From Pantoea sp. Cy-639 (GTDB lineage Bacteria; Pseudomonadota; Gammaproteobacteria; Pseudomonadales; Pseudomonadaceae), in contig NZ_VWXI01000005.1 of assembly GCF_011752525.1 (NCBI RefSeq), forward strand, positions 186,001 through 250,000: a stretch of DNA of 64,000 bases, read 5' to 3'. A program made the translations under genes and the position numbers. Within the stretch, counting starts at the first letter, position 1. Each line of letters opens with the position of its first letter. Positions 16,479-26,516 of the stretch are shown here, piece by piece. The notes beneath the pieces are model-generated. The model saw only the letters and a program-made list of their open reading frames with translations. It searched no databases and was not told the DNA's origin.

Positions 16479-17207
16479 ATGCAGGAAACCACCCGCCCTC
16501 GCCCGCTCAACCTGTGGCTGTACCTGGGCATTCCCTTCGCCACCGTCATCGCCCTGTTGCTGCTCGAGTGGACTTCGCTGGACATGGACCTGGCCACCCT
16601 GTTCTTCGACCCGGCGGCCGGCCAGTTCATCGGCCGGCATAGCTACCTGCTGGAAACCATCCTGCATGACCGGGTCAAGCAGGGAGTGATCCTGCTGAGC
16701 CTGATCGCCGTGGCTGCGTTCATCGCCAGTTTCTTCTGGCAACGCCTGTTCAGCTGGCGTCGCGAACTGGGCTGCCTGGTACTGGCACTGAGCCTGTCGA
16801 CCGCCTTCGTCACACCGCTGAAGAAGGTCACCCAGGTGCAGTGCCCCTGGAGCCTGACCCAGTTCGGCGGCAAGGAGACCTACAGCAAGCTGCTCGAGCC
16901 CCGTCCGGCCACCGACAAGCCTGGGCTGTGCTGGCCGGGAGGCCATGCCGCCACCGGTTTCTGCCTGTTCGCCCTGTTCTTCGTCCTGCGCGACCGTCGC
17001 CCGCGCCTGGCCCGCGTGGCACTGGCGGTGGCCTTCCTGGCCGGCGCGATACTGTCGCTGGGGCGGATGATGCAAGGGGCGCACTTCTTGTCGCACAACG
17101 TGTGGACAGCCGTGTTCTGCTGGCTGATCGGGCTGGGATCGTACTACCTGGTGCTGTACCGCAAAGGAATGGCCCAGGCGTCGCCCATCGAGCGCAGCGT
17201 CGCCTGA
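16479..17207 (+). CDS. PAP2-family membrane phosphatase, lipid A or undecaprenyl phosphatase-like
   Basis: 242 residues from the ATG at 16479, which has GGAG 5 bases upstream; a longer frame upstream has no ribosome site. About six transmembrane helices are visible. The three phosphatase motifs are in an altered form: K115-x6-CP instead of K-x6-RP, then PGGHA near residue 150, then GRMMQGAHFLSHNVW with the catalytic His. This subtype is found among phosphatases acting on lipid A or isoprenoid phosphates next to envelope-stress regulators. A strong ColR-like site upstream supports induction by ColRS. The substrate is not settled by sequence. Confidence 0.83.
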   Translation: MQETTRPRPLNLWLYLGIPFATVIALLLLEWTSLDMDLATLFFDPAAGQFIGRHSYLLETILHDRVKQGVILLSLIAVAAFIASFFWQRLFSWRRELGCLVLALSLSTAFVTPLKKVTQVQCPWSLTQFGGKETYSKLLEPRPATDKPGLCWPGGHAATGFCLFALFFVLRDRRPRLARVALAVAFLAGAILSLGRMMQGAHFLSHNVWTAVFCWLIGLGSYYLVLYRKGMAQASPIERSVA

Positions 17208-17252
17208 AACGCCGCTGTGCCGCGGCCCATTGGCGACACCGGCAAGACCAAC

Positions 17253-17288
17253 GAAAAAGCCCCGGCTCTCGCGAGCCGGGGCTTTTTC
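17253..17288. terminator. Bidirectional terminator between PAP2 and groEL
   Basis: A perfect 16-bp stem (GAAAAAGCCCCGGCTC at 17253-17268 with its complement at 17273-17288) and a 4-base loop. The A-run on one side and the T-run on the other let it terminate both the PAP2 gene and the oppositely directed groEL. Confidence 0.9.
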
Positions 17289-17311
17289 ATGGGGCAGGGA
17301 GTAAGGCTGGC

Positions 17312-18961
<1,650 letters not shown>

Positions 18962-19003
18962 TTAATCCTTGGAATTCTTTGGAGTAACGGGAAGTCGGGG
19001 AAA

Positions 19004-19297
19004 TCAGCCTTCGATGACGGCGAGGATTTCGTTCTCGGCCATGACCAGCAGGTCTTCGCCATCGACTTTCACGGTGTTGCTGCCCGAGTAAGGGCCGAAA
19101 ACCACTTTGTCACCGACTTTCACGGCCAGCGCACGCACTTCGCCGTTGTCCAGGATGCGACCGGTGCCGACGGCGACGACTTCGCCACGGTTCGGTTTTT
19201 CAGCGGCCGAACCCGGCAGAACGATACCGCCAGCGGTTTTCGATTCTTCTTCGCTGCGACGGATGACGACGCGGTCATGCAGAGGACGAAGCTTCAT
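19004..19297 (-). CDS. groS: Co-chaperonin GroES (Hsp10)
   Basis: 97 residues beginning [21 protein letters not shown], the universal GroES N-terminus; upstream in-frame codons to 19327 are not part of the protein. The mobile loop (residues about 16-32, [15 protein letters not shown]) contains the hydrophobic GroEL-contacting segment. GGGAGA precedes the ATG. First gene of the groES-groEL heat-shock operon. Confidence 0.98.
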   Translation of the reverse strand: MKLRPLHDRVVIRRSEEESKTAGGIVLPGSAAEKPNRGEVVAVGTGRILDNGEVRALAVKVGDKVVFGPYSGSNTVKVDGEDLLVMAENEILAVIEG

Positions 19298-19444
19298 TGT
19301 CGATCTCTCCCAAATTGTGGTTTTCATCGGCCGGTATCGACACCGGCGGGTTGATTCGGTCCGGCGTTGCCGGGAGTGGCCCGCTCGAGGCGAACCACGT
19401 GTGTCATGTCTGGTGTCGCCACCAGAAACCTTGCGGTGACCACA

Positions 19445-19473
19445 TACATGAGGTCGACAAAAATGATTACAAG
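19445..19473 (-). promoter_or_regulatory. Candidate sigma-32 heat-shock promoter of groESL
   Basis: On the minus strand CTTGTAA (19467-19473) is followed after 13 bases by CCTCATGTA (19445-19453), close to the sigma-32 consensus CTTGAAA / CCCCATNT. It predicts a leader of about 140 bases before groES. The spacing is typical; each element has one or two mismatches. Confidence 0.5.
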
Positions 19474-19502
19474 GCTTGATGAGGAAAAATTTTCACAACC
19501 TC

Positions 19503-19597
19503 ATCGCGGGAACGGGCCTGGTCCGCGCCAAGGCCCGCGCAGGCACTGCTCCTGCACTACGGCCCTTGGCAGGGCAAGCCCGCTCCGGCAATCAACC
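19503..19597. repeat. Degenerate REP-like inverted segments upstream of the groESL promoter
   Basis: The 307-base gap between groES and fxsA holds the candidate heat-shock promoter and, from about 19503, GCGGGAACGGGCC and GGGCAAGCCCGCTCC in opposite orientation. These resemble the arms of the REP pairs elsewhere in the window but are diverged. Nothing else is recognised in the gap. Confidence 0.4.
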
Positions 19598-19604
19598 ATT
19601 GGCG

Positions 19605-20066
19605 CTACTTGTCGCGGCGCTCGTACTCGCCCTCGATCACATTGGGGCGATGGCCGCCGTCACGTGGCTGCGCCTGGAACGGGTCGTCCTGGAACGCACG
19701 CTGGCGCATGGCCTGCTCCTCGGCCCGGCGACGCAACTTGCCGGCGACCAGCCGGCGGGTGAATGGCAACAGGCACAGCAGGCCCAGCACATCGCTGATG
19801 AAGCCCGGCAGCAGCAGCAGGCCGCCACCCACGGCCAGCATCAGGCCCTGGAACATGTCTTCGGCCGGCAGCTCGCCGCGTTGCAGGCTTTCACGGGCAC
19901 GCAGGGCGGTGGCCAGGCCGGCCACGCGCATCACCAGCACACCCAGGGCGGAGCCGGCAATGATCAGCAGCAGCGCCGGGAAGAAGCCGATGGCCGCGCT
20001 GACCTTGACGAAGACGAACAGCTCCAGCACCGGAAAAATCAGAAACAGCAATAGAAAAGCACGCAT
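19605..20066 (-). CDS. fxsA: FxsA family membrane protein
   Basis: 153 residues from the ATG at 20066 (GAGGA 8 bases upstream). The N-terminal half has hydrophobic helices (RAFLLLFLIFPVLELFVFVKV, ALLLIIAGSALGVLVM, then GLMLAVGGGLLLLPGFISDVLGLLCLLP), as in E. coli FxsA/YtzA; the C-terminal tail is basic and polar. E. coli FxsA, when overproduced, interferes with F-plasmid exclusion of phage T7 (PifA). Its cellular role is otherwise unknown. Location directly upstream of groESL is widely conserved (also in E. coli and P. aeruginosa PA4387). Confidence 0.9.
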   Translation of the reverse strand: MRAFLLLFLIFPVLELFVFVKVSAAIGFFPALLLIIAGSALGVLVMRVAGLATALRARESLQRGELPAEDMFQGLMLAVGGGLLLLPGFISDVLGLLCLLPFTRRLVAGKLRRRAEEQAMRQRAFQDDPFQAQPRDGGHRPNVIEGEYERRDK

Positions 20067-20132
20067 CAAAGCATTCCTCGTCGGAAGAGAATCTTCCTGT
20101 ACGACCTCACATGGATGCGTGCATCCGCCATT

Positions 20133-20864
20133 TCAACCCTCGACCTTCGCCGCAACCGGCCATTGGTCGGCGCGAGCCAGCAGGACCAGGGCCTCGCGAA
20201 CTTGTGTCGGCGTGTTGCAAACGCTTGGGAAGGCCAGCCAGTGAATGCCCTGGCCAATACGCAGGTGCATGCCTTCGCTGTCGATGCCGACCAGTTCGGC
20301 CGGTGCCGTGCGCGGCAGGCCGGTGAGTTCGACATAGTGGGCGATGGCGTTGGCATGGTCGCTGTTCATGTGCTCGATCATGTTGGCCTCCGCCGCGCCA
20401 GCGAAGGGATTGTCCAGGGTGACCTGGTCGAGCCAGTGGATCGCGCCGAAGCCGCCGATGTAGCGGTGGCGTACCGGCTGCAGTACCCAGAAGTCGAAAT
20501 CGTGGGCCTTGTGGTAATTGGCCGACTCGGGGAAGTAGCGGTAGTAGCGCGCCGCAGCGGCGTCGATGGCGGCCTGGTCGGTGAGCTTGCGCGCCTCGGC
20601 CATCACCGTCAGGCGTCCCACTGCCTGCACATCCTCGGCATCGCGCTCGCCCACCAGCAGCGAGCACTTGGGGTCTTTCTGCAGGTTGTGGGTGTGCTGG
20701 GCGATGCGGCTGATGAGGATCAGCGGATGTCCTTCGGCATCCAGGCAATACGGGACCACCGAACCGAAGGGGAAACCGGGCATGGACTTGGAAAGGGTCG
20801 AGAGGACGCCGCGAAATTCCTTGAGCAGCAGTTCCCGGGCGGGGCGCAGGGCGGAAGTACTCAC
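20133..20864 (-). CDS. HugZ-family pyridoxamine 5'-phosphate oxidase-like heme protein
   Basis: 243 residues from a GTG at 20864 with AGGAG 8 bases upstream; the frame continues upstream with hydrophobic codons, but the ribosome site favours this start. It has an N-terminal split-barrel FMN-type domain (FPFGSVVPYCLDAEGHPLILIS) and a C-terminal DUF2470 domain with EHMNSDHANAIAHY. This two-domain architecture is that of HugZ/HutZ heme-degrading proteins. The His needed for heme binding at the C-terminus cannot be confirmed by eye, so heme oxygenase activity is only suggested. It is a single gene unit downstream of the DUF481 gene. Confidence 0.8.
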   Translation of the reverse strand: MSTSALRPARELLLKEFRGVLSTLSKSMPGFPFGSVVPYCLDAEGHPLILISRIAQHTHNLQKDPKCSLLVGERDAEDVQAVGRLTVMAEARKLTDQAAIDAAAARYYRYFPESANYHKAHDFDFWVLQPVRHRYIGGFGAIHWLDQVTLDNPFAGAAEANMIEHMNSDHANAIAHYVELTGLPRTAPAELVGIDSEGMHLRIGQGIHWLAFPSVCNTPTQVREALVLLARADQWPVAAKVEG

Positions 20865-20957
20865 TGGCGGAGCTCCTGGGGCGGATTGGAAGGATGACAA
20901 GATAAGCATTATCACCGCCCACCGCCACATGCTCGCGCTCGCCTGCGCGCCGGTGCC

Positions 20958-21965
20958 TTACCAGGTCACGCCGAAGCCAGCGGTATAGCGGGTCTTGTCC
21001 AGGTCGCTGTCGCGCGTGCCCTTGATCACATCCTTCTCGGCCTTGAGGTTGAGCGACGCCCACTCGGTGACCTTGTAGCGCAGTCCCATCTCGGCATCCA
21101 GCGAGTAGTCGGCGACGCCACCGAACGGCTTGCCGAACTCGCCATTGGTGAAGAACTGCACCTTCTTGCCCAGCAGGTAGCGGGTGTAGTCCCACTTCAC
21201 CGCACCGGCATAGAAGTTGTCCTTGCCGCCATCGCGGTATTCGAAGTCGGTGCGGTTGACCAGCGAGCCCAGCGAGAAGGCGCCCAGCTCGTCGTCCCAG
21301 AACTGGTAGCCCGGGCCGGTACCGACAGTGCGCTGGCGCATCAGGTCCTCGATCTGGTCGCGCTTGTACTCCAGGCGCCCCTGCCAGAACCATTGCTCGG
21401 TGATGAAACGGTCCAGGGCGTACTCGGCACGCCAGTTGTTGGTGGTGGTGACGTCGTTCTTGGTCTCGCGGTTGTACTCGCCCTGGGCATTGTGCCGCCA
21501 GCGGCCATGGCGGGCGCTGGTCTTGAAGCTGATGTCGTAATCGTCGCTGTCGCTTTCGGCGCGCTTGTAGTCCAGCGCCAGGTCGACGTTGCCCTTCCAC
21601 AGGAAGTCCTCGACCAGCGGGCGCGGCTTCATGATCTGCTCGATACTGGCCAGGTCGACGGTCCGGGGCGCCTCGCCATTGGCCAACGTGACCTTGCCCG
21701 GCTCGGCGGCCTTGAGCGACTTGGCCTTCTCGCCATGGTAGGCATCCTGCTTGACCAGCAGTTCCTGGTCGCTCTCCAGGGTCTTGACCTGTTTCCAGTC
21801 CAGGGCGATGGAGCCGCCATAGGGGGTTTCCAGCAGCAACTTGCCACCGTCGAAGACCTTGATCTTGCCACTGAGGCGGTCACCGTTCTTCATCCAGACG
21901 GTATCGGCAAACGCCGGGGCGCACAGGGAGGCGGCGAGCAGGCACAACAGGGTTCTAGAATGCAT
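20958..21965 (-). CDS. DUF481 (YdiY-like) outer-membrane beta-barrel protein
   Basis: 335 residues. MHSRTLLCLLAASLCAPAFA is a standard signal peptide, which sets the start at 21965. An N-terminal small domain (DTVWMKNGDRLSGKIKVFDGG...) precedes a C-terminal DUF481 barrel with alternating aromatic strands, ending in the typical W (GFGVTW). E. coli YdiY is acid-inducible and of unknown function; these proteins are thought to form an outer-membrane barrel. A solitary gene here. Confidence 0.82.
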   Translation of the reverse strand: MHSRTLLCLLAASLCAPAFADTVWMKNGDRLSGKIKVFDGGKLLLETPYGGSIALDWKQVKTLESDQELLVKQDAYHGEKAKSLKAAEPGKVTLANGEAPRTVDLASIEQIMKPRPLVEDFLWKGNVDLALDYKRAESDSDDYDISFKTSARHGRWRHNAQGEYNRETKNDVTTTNNWRAEYALDRFITEQWFWQGRLEYKRDQIEDLMRQRTVGTGPGYQFWDDELGAFSLGSLVNRTDFEYRDGGKDNFYAGAVKWDYTRYLLGKKVQFFTNGEFGKPFGGVADYSLDAEMGLRYKVTEWASLNLKAEKDVIKGTRDSDLDKTRYTAGFGVTW

Positions 21966-22118
21966 AAACGTACTACGGGTTCGATTTGATAAAAAAAGCC
22001 GGGCATTATCCAGATACCTCCGACCTGAGCAAGGACAGACCCAGCCCATGCCGATGAGTTCCACTCGCATTTGCCGCGACCGTCCGTCCGGTTTTGCCTA
22101 CCCCACCGGACGCCCCTG

Positions 22119-22472
22119 ATGGAGCACTTCGTTGCGCCGCCCCCCGAGGACGCCGAGGCCCGGCGCATGGCGCTGTATTCGGTGCTGGGCCAGGTGCCGG
22201 CCGGCAAGGTGGTCAGCTACGGGCAACTGGCCGAGCTGGCCGGCCTTGGCCGCGCGGCGCGCTGGGTCGGGCGCACCCTCGGGCAACTGCCGCCAGACAC
22301 TCGCCTGCCCTGGCATCGGGTGCTTGGCGCAGGCGGTCGCCTGAGCCTGGCACTCGGCACGCCGTCGGGCGACGAACAGCGCGCCCGCCTGCGCGCCGAA
22401 GGCGTCAGCATGACCAATAATCGTGTGGATATGACGCGCCATGGCTGGCGCCCGATGGAGCACAGCGGTTAG
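22119..22472 (+). CDS. Alkyltransferase-like protein (Atl), MGMT family
   Basis: 117 residues from the ATG at 22119; an ATG at 22168 could be used instead, as the upstream ribosome site is poor. The DNA-binding domain of O6-alkylguanine-DNA alkyltransferase is present (GKVVSYGQLAELAG, ARWVGRTLG), but the active-site PCHRV is PWHRV (W65), so it cannot transfer alkyl groups. Proteins of this type (E. coli YbaZ) bind and flip O6-alkylguanine and hand the lesion to nucleotide excision repair. It precedes ampG by 43 bases on the same strand and may share its transcript. Confidence 0.88.
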   Translation: MEHFVAPPPEDAEARRMALYSVLGQVPAGKVVSYGQLAELAGLGRAARWVGRTLGQLPPDTRLPWHRVLGAGGRLSLALGTPSGDEQRARLRAEGVSMTNNRVDMTRHGWRPMEHSG

Positions 22473-22515
22473 AGTGCGCGCTTTGTTTTCGCAAACTTGA
22501 GGCAGATGTTGGCCC

Positions 22516-24063
22516 ATGCCCCGTAAAACCTGGCGCGCTGCGCTCGCTGCCTATGCCAGCCCGTCAACCTTGGTGCTTTTACTGCTCGGTTTCGCCGCAG
22601 GCCTGCCGTACATGCTGGTGTTCTCGACGCTTTCCGTGTGGCTGCGCGAAGCCGGTGTGGCCCGCGAGACCATCGGCTATGCCAGCCTGATCGGCCTGGC
22701 CTATGCCTTCAAGTGGGTATGGTCGCCCCTGCTCGACCAATGGCGCCTGCCGCTGCTTGGCGGCCTCGGGCGACGCCGCTCATGGCTGCTGCTGTCGCAG
22801 GTGCTGGTGGTGCTGGGGCTGATCGGCATGGGCTTCTGCGACCCCCAGAAGCACCTGTCGTGGCTGATCGCCCTGGCCGTGCTGGTGGCCTTCGCCTCGG
22901 CCACCCAGGACATCGCCGTCGACGCCTATCGCCTGGAAATCGCCGACGACCAGCGCCAGGCCGCGCTGGCCGCCAGCTACATGGCCGGCTACCGGGTCGC
23001 GGCCCTGCTCGCCACCGCCGGCGCGCTGTTCTTCGCCGAATGGTTCGGTTCCACCGGTTTCAGCTACCTGCACAAGGCCTGGACCGGCACCTACGTGCTG
23101 TTCGGCGTGCTCATGCTCCCGGCGCTGTTCACCACCCTGGTGATGCGCGAGCCCGCCGTGCCACTGCGCACCCAGTTGTCGGCGGCGCGCTATGGGCTGA
23201 TGCACCAGTTGGTCTCGGTGTTCGTGCTGATCATCCTGCTGGTCTCGGTACCCGCCAGCTTCACCCAGATGTTCAACACCGACTGGGCCAGCGTGGTAGT
23301 CGGCGATGCGACCCTGCTCGACCTGCTGCTCGAGGACCGCGCCTTCCTGCGCCTGATTCTCTATGTGCTGCTGACCTGGGCGTGTCTTTCGACCATGGGC
23401 CGTCGCGGCCTGGCCCCGGTGCTCACCCCGGTCAACGACTTCATTGCCCGCTACCGCTGGCAGGCCCTGCTGCTGCTTGGATTGATCGCCACCTATCGGA
23501 TGTCGGACACCGTGATGGGCGTCATGGCCAACGTGTTCTACATCGACATGGGCTTCACCAAGGACCAGATCGCCAGTGTCAGCAAGATCTTCGGCCTGAT
23601 CATGACCCTGGTCGGTGCCGGGGTCGGCGGCCTGTTGATCGTGCGCTTCGGCATCCTGCCGATCCTGTTCATCGGCGGTGCGGCGTCGGCGGCCACCAAT
23701 CTGTTGTTCCTGATGCTGGCCGACATGGGGCCGAACCTGGAAATGCTGGTAGTGACCATCTCCCTGGACAACTTCAGCTCAGGCATGGCCACCTCGGCGT
23801 TCGTCGCCTACCTGTCGAGCCTGACCAACCTGAAGTTCTCGGCCACCCAGTACGCCTTGCTGAGCTCGATCATGCTGCTGCTGCCGCGCCTGATCGGCGG
23901 CTATTCAGGGGTGATGGTGGAGAAGTTCGGTTATCACAACTTCTTCCTGATCACCGCCCTGCTCGGAGTGCCGACGCTGATCCTGATCGCCCTGCACTGG
24001 CGGCAGGAAGCCGGCCGGGGAAAGCCGGTGCCGGAGGAAAGCCCGGCGGCTGAGACGCATTAA
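22516..24063 (+). CDS. ampG: AmpG muropeptide permease
   Basis: 515 residues of the AmpG subfamily of the major facilitator superfamily, with at least twelve hydrophobic segments. Typical residues are visible: LLLLGFAAGLPYMLVFSTLSVWLREAGV at the start, FKWVWSPLLDQ in the first loop, and ATQDIAVDAYRLE in TM4-5. AmpG imports GlcNAc-anhydroMurNAc peptides for peptidoglycan recycling and so controls AmpC beta-lactamase induction. P. aeruginosa PA4393 (ampG) has the same position next to mscS-yajQ. A REP pair follows. Confidence 0.93.
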   Translation: MPRKTWRAALAAYASPSTLVLLLLGFAAGLPYMLVFSTLSVWLREAGVARETIGYASLIGLAYAFKWVWSPLLDQWRLPLLGGLGRRRSWLLLSQVLVVLGLIGMGFCDPQKHLSWLIALAVLVAFASATQDIAVDAYRLEIADDQRQAALAASYMAGYRVAALLATAGALFFAEWFGSTGFSYLHKAWTGTYVLFGVLMLPALFTTLVMREPAVPLRTQLSAARYGLMHQLVSVFVLIILLVSVPASFTQMFNTDWASVVVGDATLLDLLLEDRAFLRLILYVLLTWACLSTMGRRGLAPVLTPVNDFIARYRWQALLLLGLIATYRMSDTVMGVMANVFYIDMGFTKDQIASVSKIFGLIMTLVGAGVGGLLIVRFGILPILFIGGAASAATNLLFLMLADMGPNLEMLVVTISLDNFSSGMATSAFVAYLSSLTNLKFSATQYALLSSIMLLLPRLIGGYSGVMVEKFGYHNFFLITALLGVPTLILIALHWRQEAGRGKPVPEESPAAETH

Positions 24064-24078
24064 GTCAGCGTCCACCTC

Positions 24079-24149
24079 ATCGCGGGGTAAACCCGTTCCC
24101 ACGCATGCCTCCTCTGGACACCTGCGCGGGAACGGGCTTGCCCCGCGAT
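24079..24149. repeat. REP pair (REPIN) between ampG and the MFS gene
   Basis: An ATCGCGGGGTAAACCCGTTCCC arm (24079-24100) faces its inverted copy (24128-24149) across 27 bases. It lies between convergent genes, the usual place for REPs, where it may also stabilise the 3' ends of both mRNAs. Confidence 0.75.
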
Positions 24150-24153
24150 GCAT

Positions 24154-25398
24154 TCACCCGGCGACCACGCCTTCTCCTGGTCGCCCACCGAGCACGAACC
24201 ACAGCGGCAGCAGCGCCAGCGCCCCGGCCACACCCGCAGCCACGGCGAAGTGCACCAGGCTCGCCCCGGCGCCAAGCATTGCCAAGAGCGCGCCACCCAG
24301 GCCCAACAGGGCGATGGTGATCATCCCCAGCATTGCCGACACCAGTCCCTTGCTCTGCTCGCTGGAGAACAGCGTCATGCGGTACAGCACGGCATTGGCC
24401 ACGCCCAGGCCCAGGGCATACAGCGACAGGCCCGCCACCAGGCTGGTCACCGTCGGCCAGTACCAGGTCAGCGCAAGCATCAGGCTCAACCCTGCCAGGT
24501 ACGGCCATAGTGCGCCACGCACCAGCGCCGCTAGCGGATAGCGGTCGGCGATGCGGTTGATGATCAGGTTACCGAGGATCAGCCCGCCGAACACCGGCAA
24601 CTGCCACAGGGCATATTCCATCGTGCTCAGGCCTTGGTCATGGATCAGCAGCACCGGTGACAGGCCGATCCAGCCGATCAGCGGCAACCCCACCAACCCC
24701 AGCGCCGCGCTGCCGGCAACGAAGCGGCGATTGCCCAGCAACTGACCGTAACCGGCCAGCAACGGCAACAGGTGGATCGGCGTGAATGGCAAGCGCGAGC
24801 CGTCGCGGCGCTCCACGCCCAGGGTCTCCGGCATCAGGCGGTACAACAGCACCCAGCACAGCACCGCGCCCAGGGCAAAGGCAACGAACAGCCAGCGCCA
24901 ATCCAGCCATTGCAGCATCAAGGTACCCACCAGCGGGCCGAGCAGCGGCGACAGCAGCGCGATGTTGGCCAGCAGGGCCATCATGCGGACGGCATCAGCC
25001 TCGCTGAAGGCTTCGTTGAGTGCCGGGTAGCTGACCGTGACCACGAAGCCCAGGCCAATGCCTTGCAACAGGCGCAGCAGGTTGAACAGGCCAATGTCCT
25101 GCACCCAGAACGTCGCCAGGCAGGCCAGGCCGAAGAACAGACAGCCCACCAGCAACATCGGGCGCCGGCCAAAGCGATCGGCCAGGGGGCCGATCAACCA
25201 TTGCAGCACCACCCCACCAAGCAGATACAGGTTCAGTGCGTGCGGGATGTATTCGGGGCTGGCCTGCAGGTCACCGACTACCACCGGCATGGCGGGCATG
25301 ACCGCGTCACTGGCCAGGTAGGTCAGCAGTTCGAACAGCGCCAGGGTCAGGCCAAACAGCAAGGCGCGCAGGGGCGTGATATGCAACAGAGGTTTCAT
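24154..25398 (-). CDS. MdfA/Cmr-type multidrug MFS transporter
   Basis: 414 residues, about twelve transmembrane helices. TM1 contains FELLTYLASDAVMPAM, matching the E. coli MdfA pattern with the membrane-embedded acidic residues (E and D, MdfA E26 and D34) that determine substrate and proton coupling. Motif A is DRFGRRPML and the antiporter motif is SPLLGPLVGT. It should export cationic or neutral lipophilic compounds and perhaps alkali cations by proton antiport. A single gene converging with ampG; physiological substrate unknown. Confidence 0.85.
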   Translation of the reverse strand: MKPLLHITPLRALLFGLTLALFELLTYLASDAVMPAMPVVVGDLQASPEYIPHALNLYLLGGVVLQWLIGPLADRFGRRPMLLVGCLFFGLACLATFWVQDIGLFNLLRLLQGIGLGFVVTVSYPALNEAFSEADAVRMMALLANIALLSPLLGPLVGTLMLQWLDWRWLFVAFALGAVLCWVLLYRLMPETLGVERRDGSRLPFTPIHLLPLLAGYGQLLGNRRFVAGSAALGLVGLPLIGWIGLSPVLLIHDQGLSTMEYALWQLPVFGGLILGNLIINRIADRYPLAALVRGALWPYLAGLSLMLALTWYWPTVTSLVAGLSLYALGLGVANAVLYRMTLFSSEQSKGLVSAMLGMITIALLGLGGALLAMLGAGASLVHFAVAAGVAGALALLPLWFVLGGRPGEGVVAG

Positions 25399-25489
25399 GG
25401 CAGGTATCAGGTCTTGAAGGCGGGGTCAGGCTATATGCCAGATTTGGCAGTGCCCGTGCTGTGAACAAGTGTAAGGACAGGAAAAACAA

Positions 25490-25539
25490 CGTGGGGTAAG
25501 TCCAGCCCTACAAAATTGCAGGAACAGACTTACCCCACG
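25490..25539 (-). terminator. REP-like hairpin acting as terminator of mscS
   Basis: A 13-bp perfect inverted repeat (CGTGGGGTAAGTC at 25490-25502 with 25527-25539) has a 24-base loop, and on the minus strand TTGTTTTTC follows the stem. It resembles a shortened REP pair that doubles as an intrinsic terminator for mscS, whose stop is 26 bases upstream. Confidence 0.6.
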
Positions 25540-25565
25540 ATAAACAGCGAGGGCGACGGTGCGGC

Positions 25566-26405
25566 TTACTGCACCGCAGCCTCCTGCACTACGCGAATCA
25601 CCCGCTGCGGGAACGGAATGTCGATCCCTTCGGCCTTGAGGCGATCACGGGCATGCTCGTTGAGCATGAACAGCACGTCCCAGTAATCGGCGGTCTTGGT
25701 CCAGATACGCAGGGACACGGTGATCGAACTGTCGCCCAGGGTCGAAATCACCGCCTGCGGTGCCGGATCCTGCAGGACACGCGGGTCCTGGGCCAGTTCC
25801 AGCAGCACGTTGCGCGCCTTCTGCAGGTCGGCGTCATAATTGACGCCCACATCGAACACCACCTTGCGGGTCGGCTGGCGGTTGGTGTTGGTGATGATGC
25901 CGTTGGACAGGCTGCCGTTGGGCATGATCACTGTCTTGTTGTCGCCAGTACGCAGCACGGTGTGGAAGATCTGGATGCTGTCCACGGTGCCGGAGACCCC
26001 CTGGGCCTCGATCCAGTCACCAATGCGGAACGGACGGAACATCAGGATCAGCACCCCACCGGCGAAGTTCGCCAGGCTACCCTGCAGGGCCAGGCCGATG
26101 GCCAGGCCGGCGGCACCGATGGCGGCGACGAACGAGGTGGTCTCGATGCCGATCATCGATGCCACGCTGACCATCAGCAGCACTTTCAGCACGATGTTGG
26201 CCAAGGTGCTGATGAAGCCCTGCAAGGCCGCGTCGGCACGCAGGCCGACCAGTTTGCCCAGGCGCGCGCTGAGCTTGTTGATGATCCACCAGCCGATGGC
26301 CAGGGTCAGCAGCGCCAGCAACAGGCGGCTGCCGTATTCCATGATCAAGGGGATCCAGGTCTGCGATTGGCGGACCAGCTGATCGACTTCAGCGTTCAAA
26401 TCCAT
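25566..26405 (-). CDS. mscS: Small-conductance mechanosensitive channel MscS
   Basis: 279 residues, near the E. coli MscS length (286). Three N-terminal helices are followed by the pore-lining TM3 GAAGLAIGLALQGSLANFAGGVLILMFRPF, then the beta domain (RIGDWIEAQGVSGTVDSIQIF) and the C-terminal alpha-beta cage. It releases solutes upon membrane tension during osmotic downshock. The gene is monocistronic and precedes the terminator-like hairpin at 25490. Confidence 0.93.
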   Translation of the reverse strand: MDLNAEVDQLVRQSQTWIPLIMEYGSRLLLALLTLAIGWWIINKLSARLGKLVGLRADAALQGFISTLANIVLKVLLMVSVASMIGIETTSFVAAIGAAGLAIGLALQGSLANFAGGVLILMFRPFRIGDWIEAQGVSGTVDSIQIFHTVLRTGDNKTVIMPNGSLSNGIITNTNRQPTRKVVFDVGVNYDADLQKARNVLLELAQDPRVLQDPAPQAVISTLGDSSITVSLRIWTKTADYWDVLFMLNEHARDRLKAEGIDIPFPQRVIRVVQEAAVQ

Positions 26406-26516
26406 AGTTTTCTCCTGATGCCGAACGGCAAGTGCACAGTAAAGCGGGCCGCTGGATCTTCAGCGGCCACGGGACCTGATGGACATCAGTTGGCCATCAA
26501 GGTTCCGAAACCTCGA

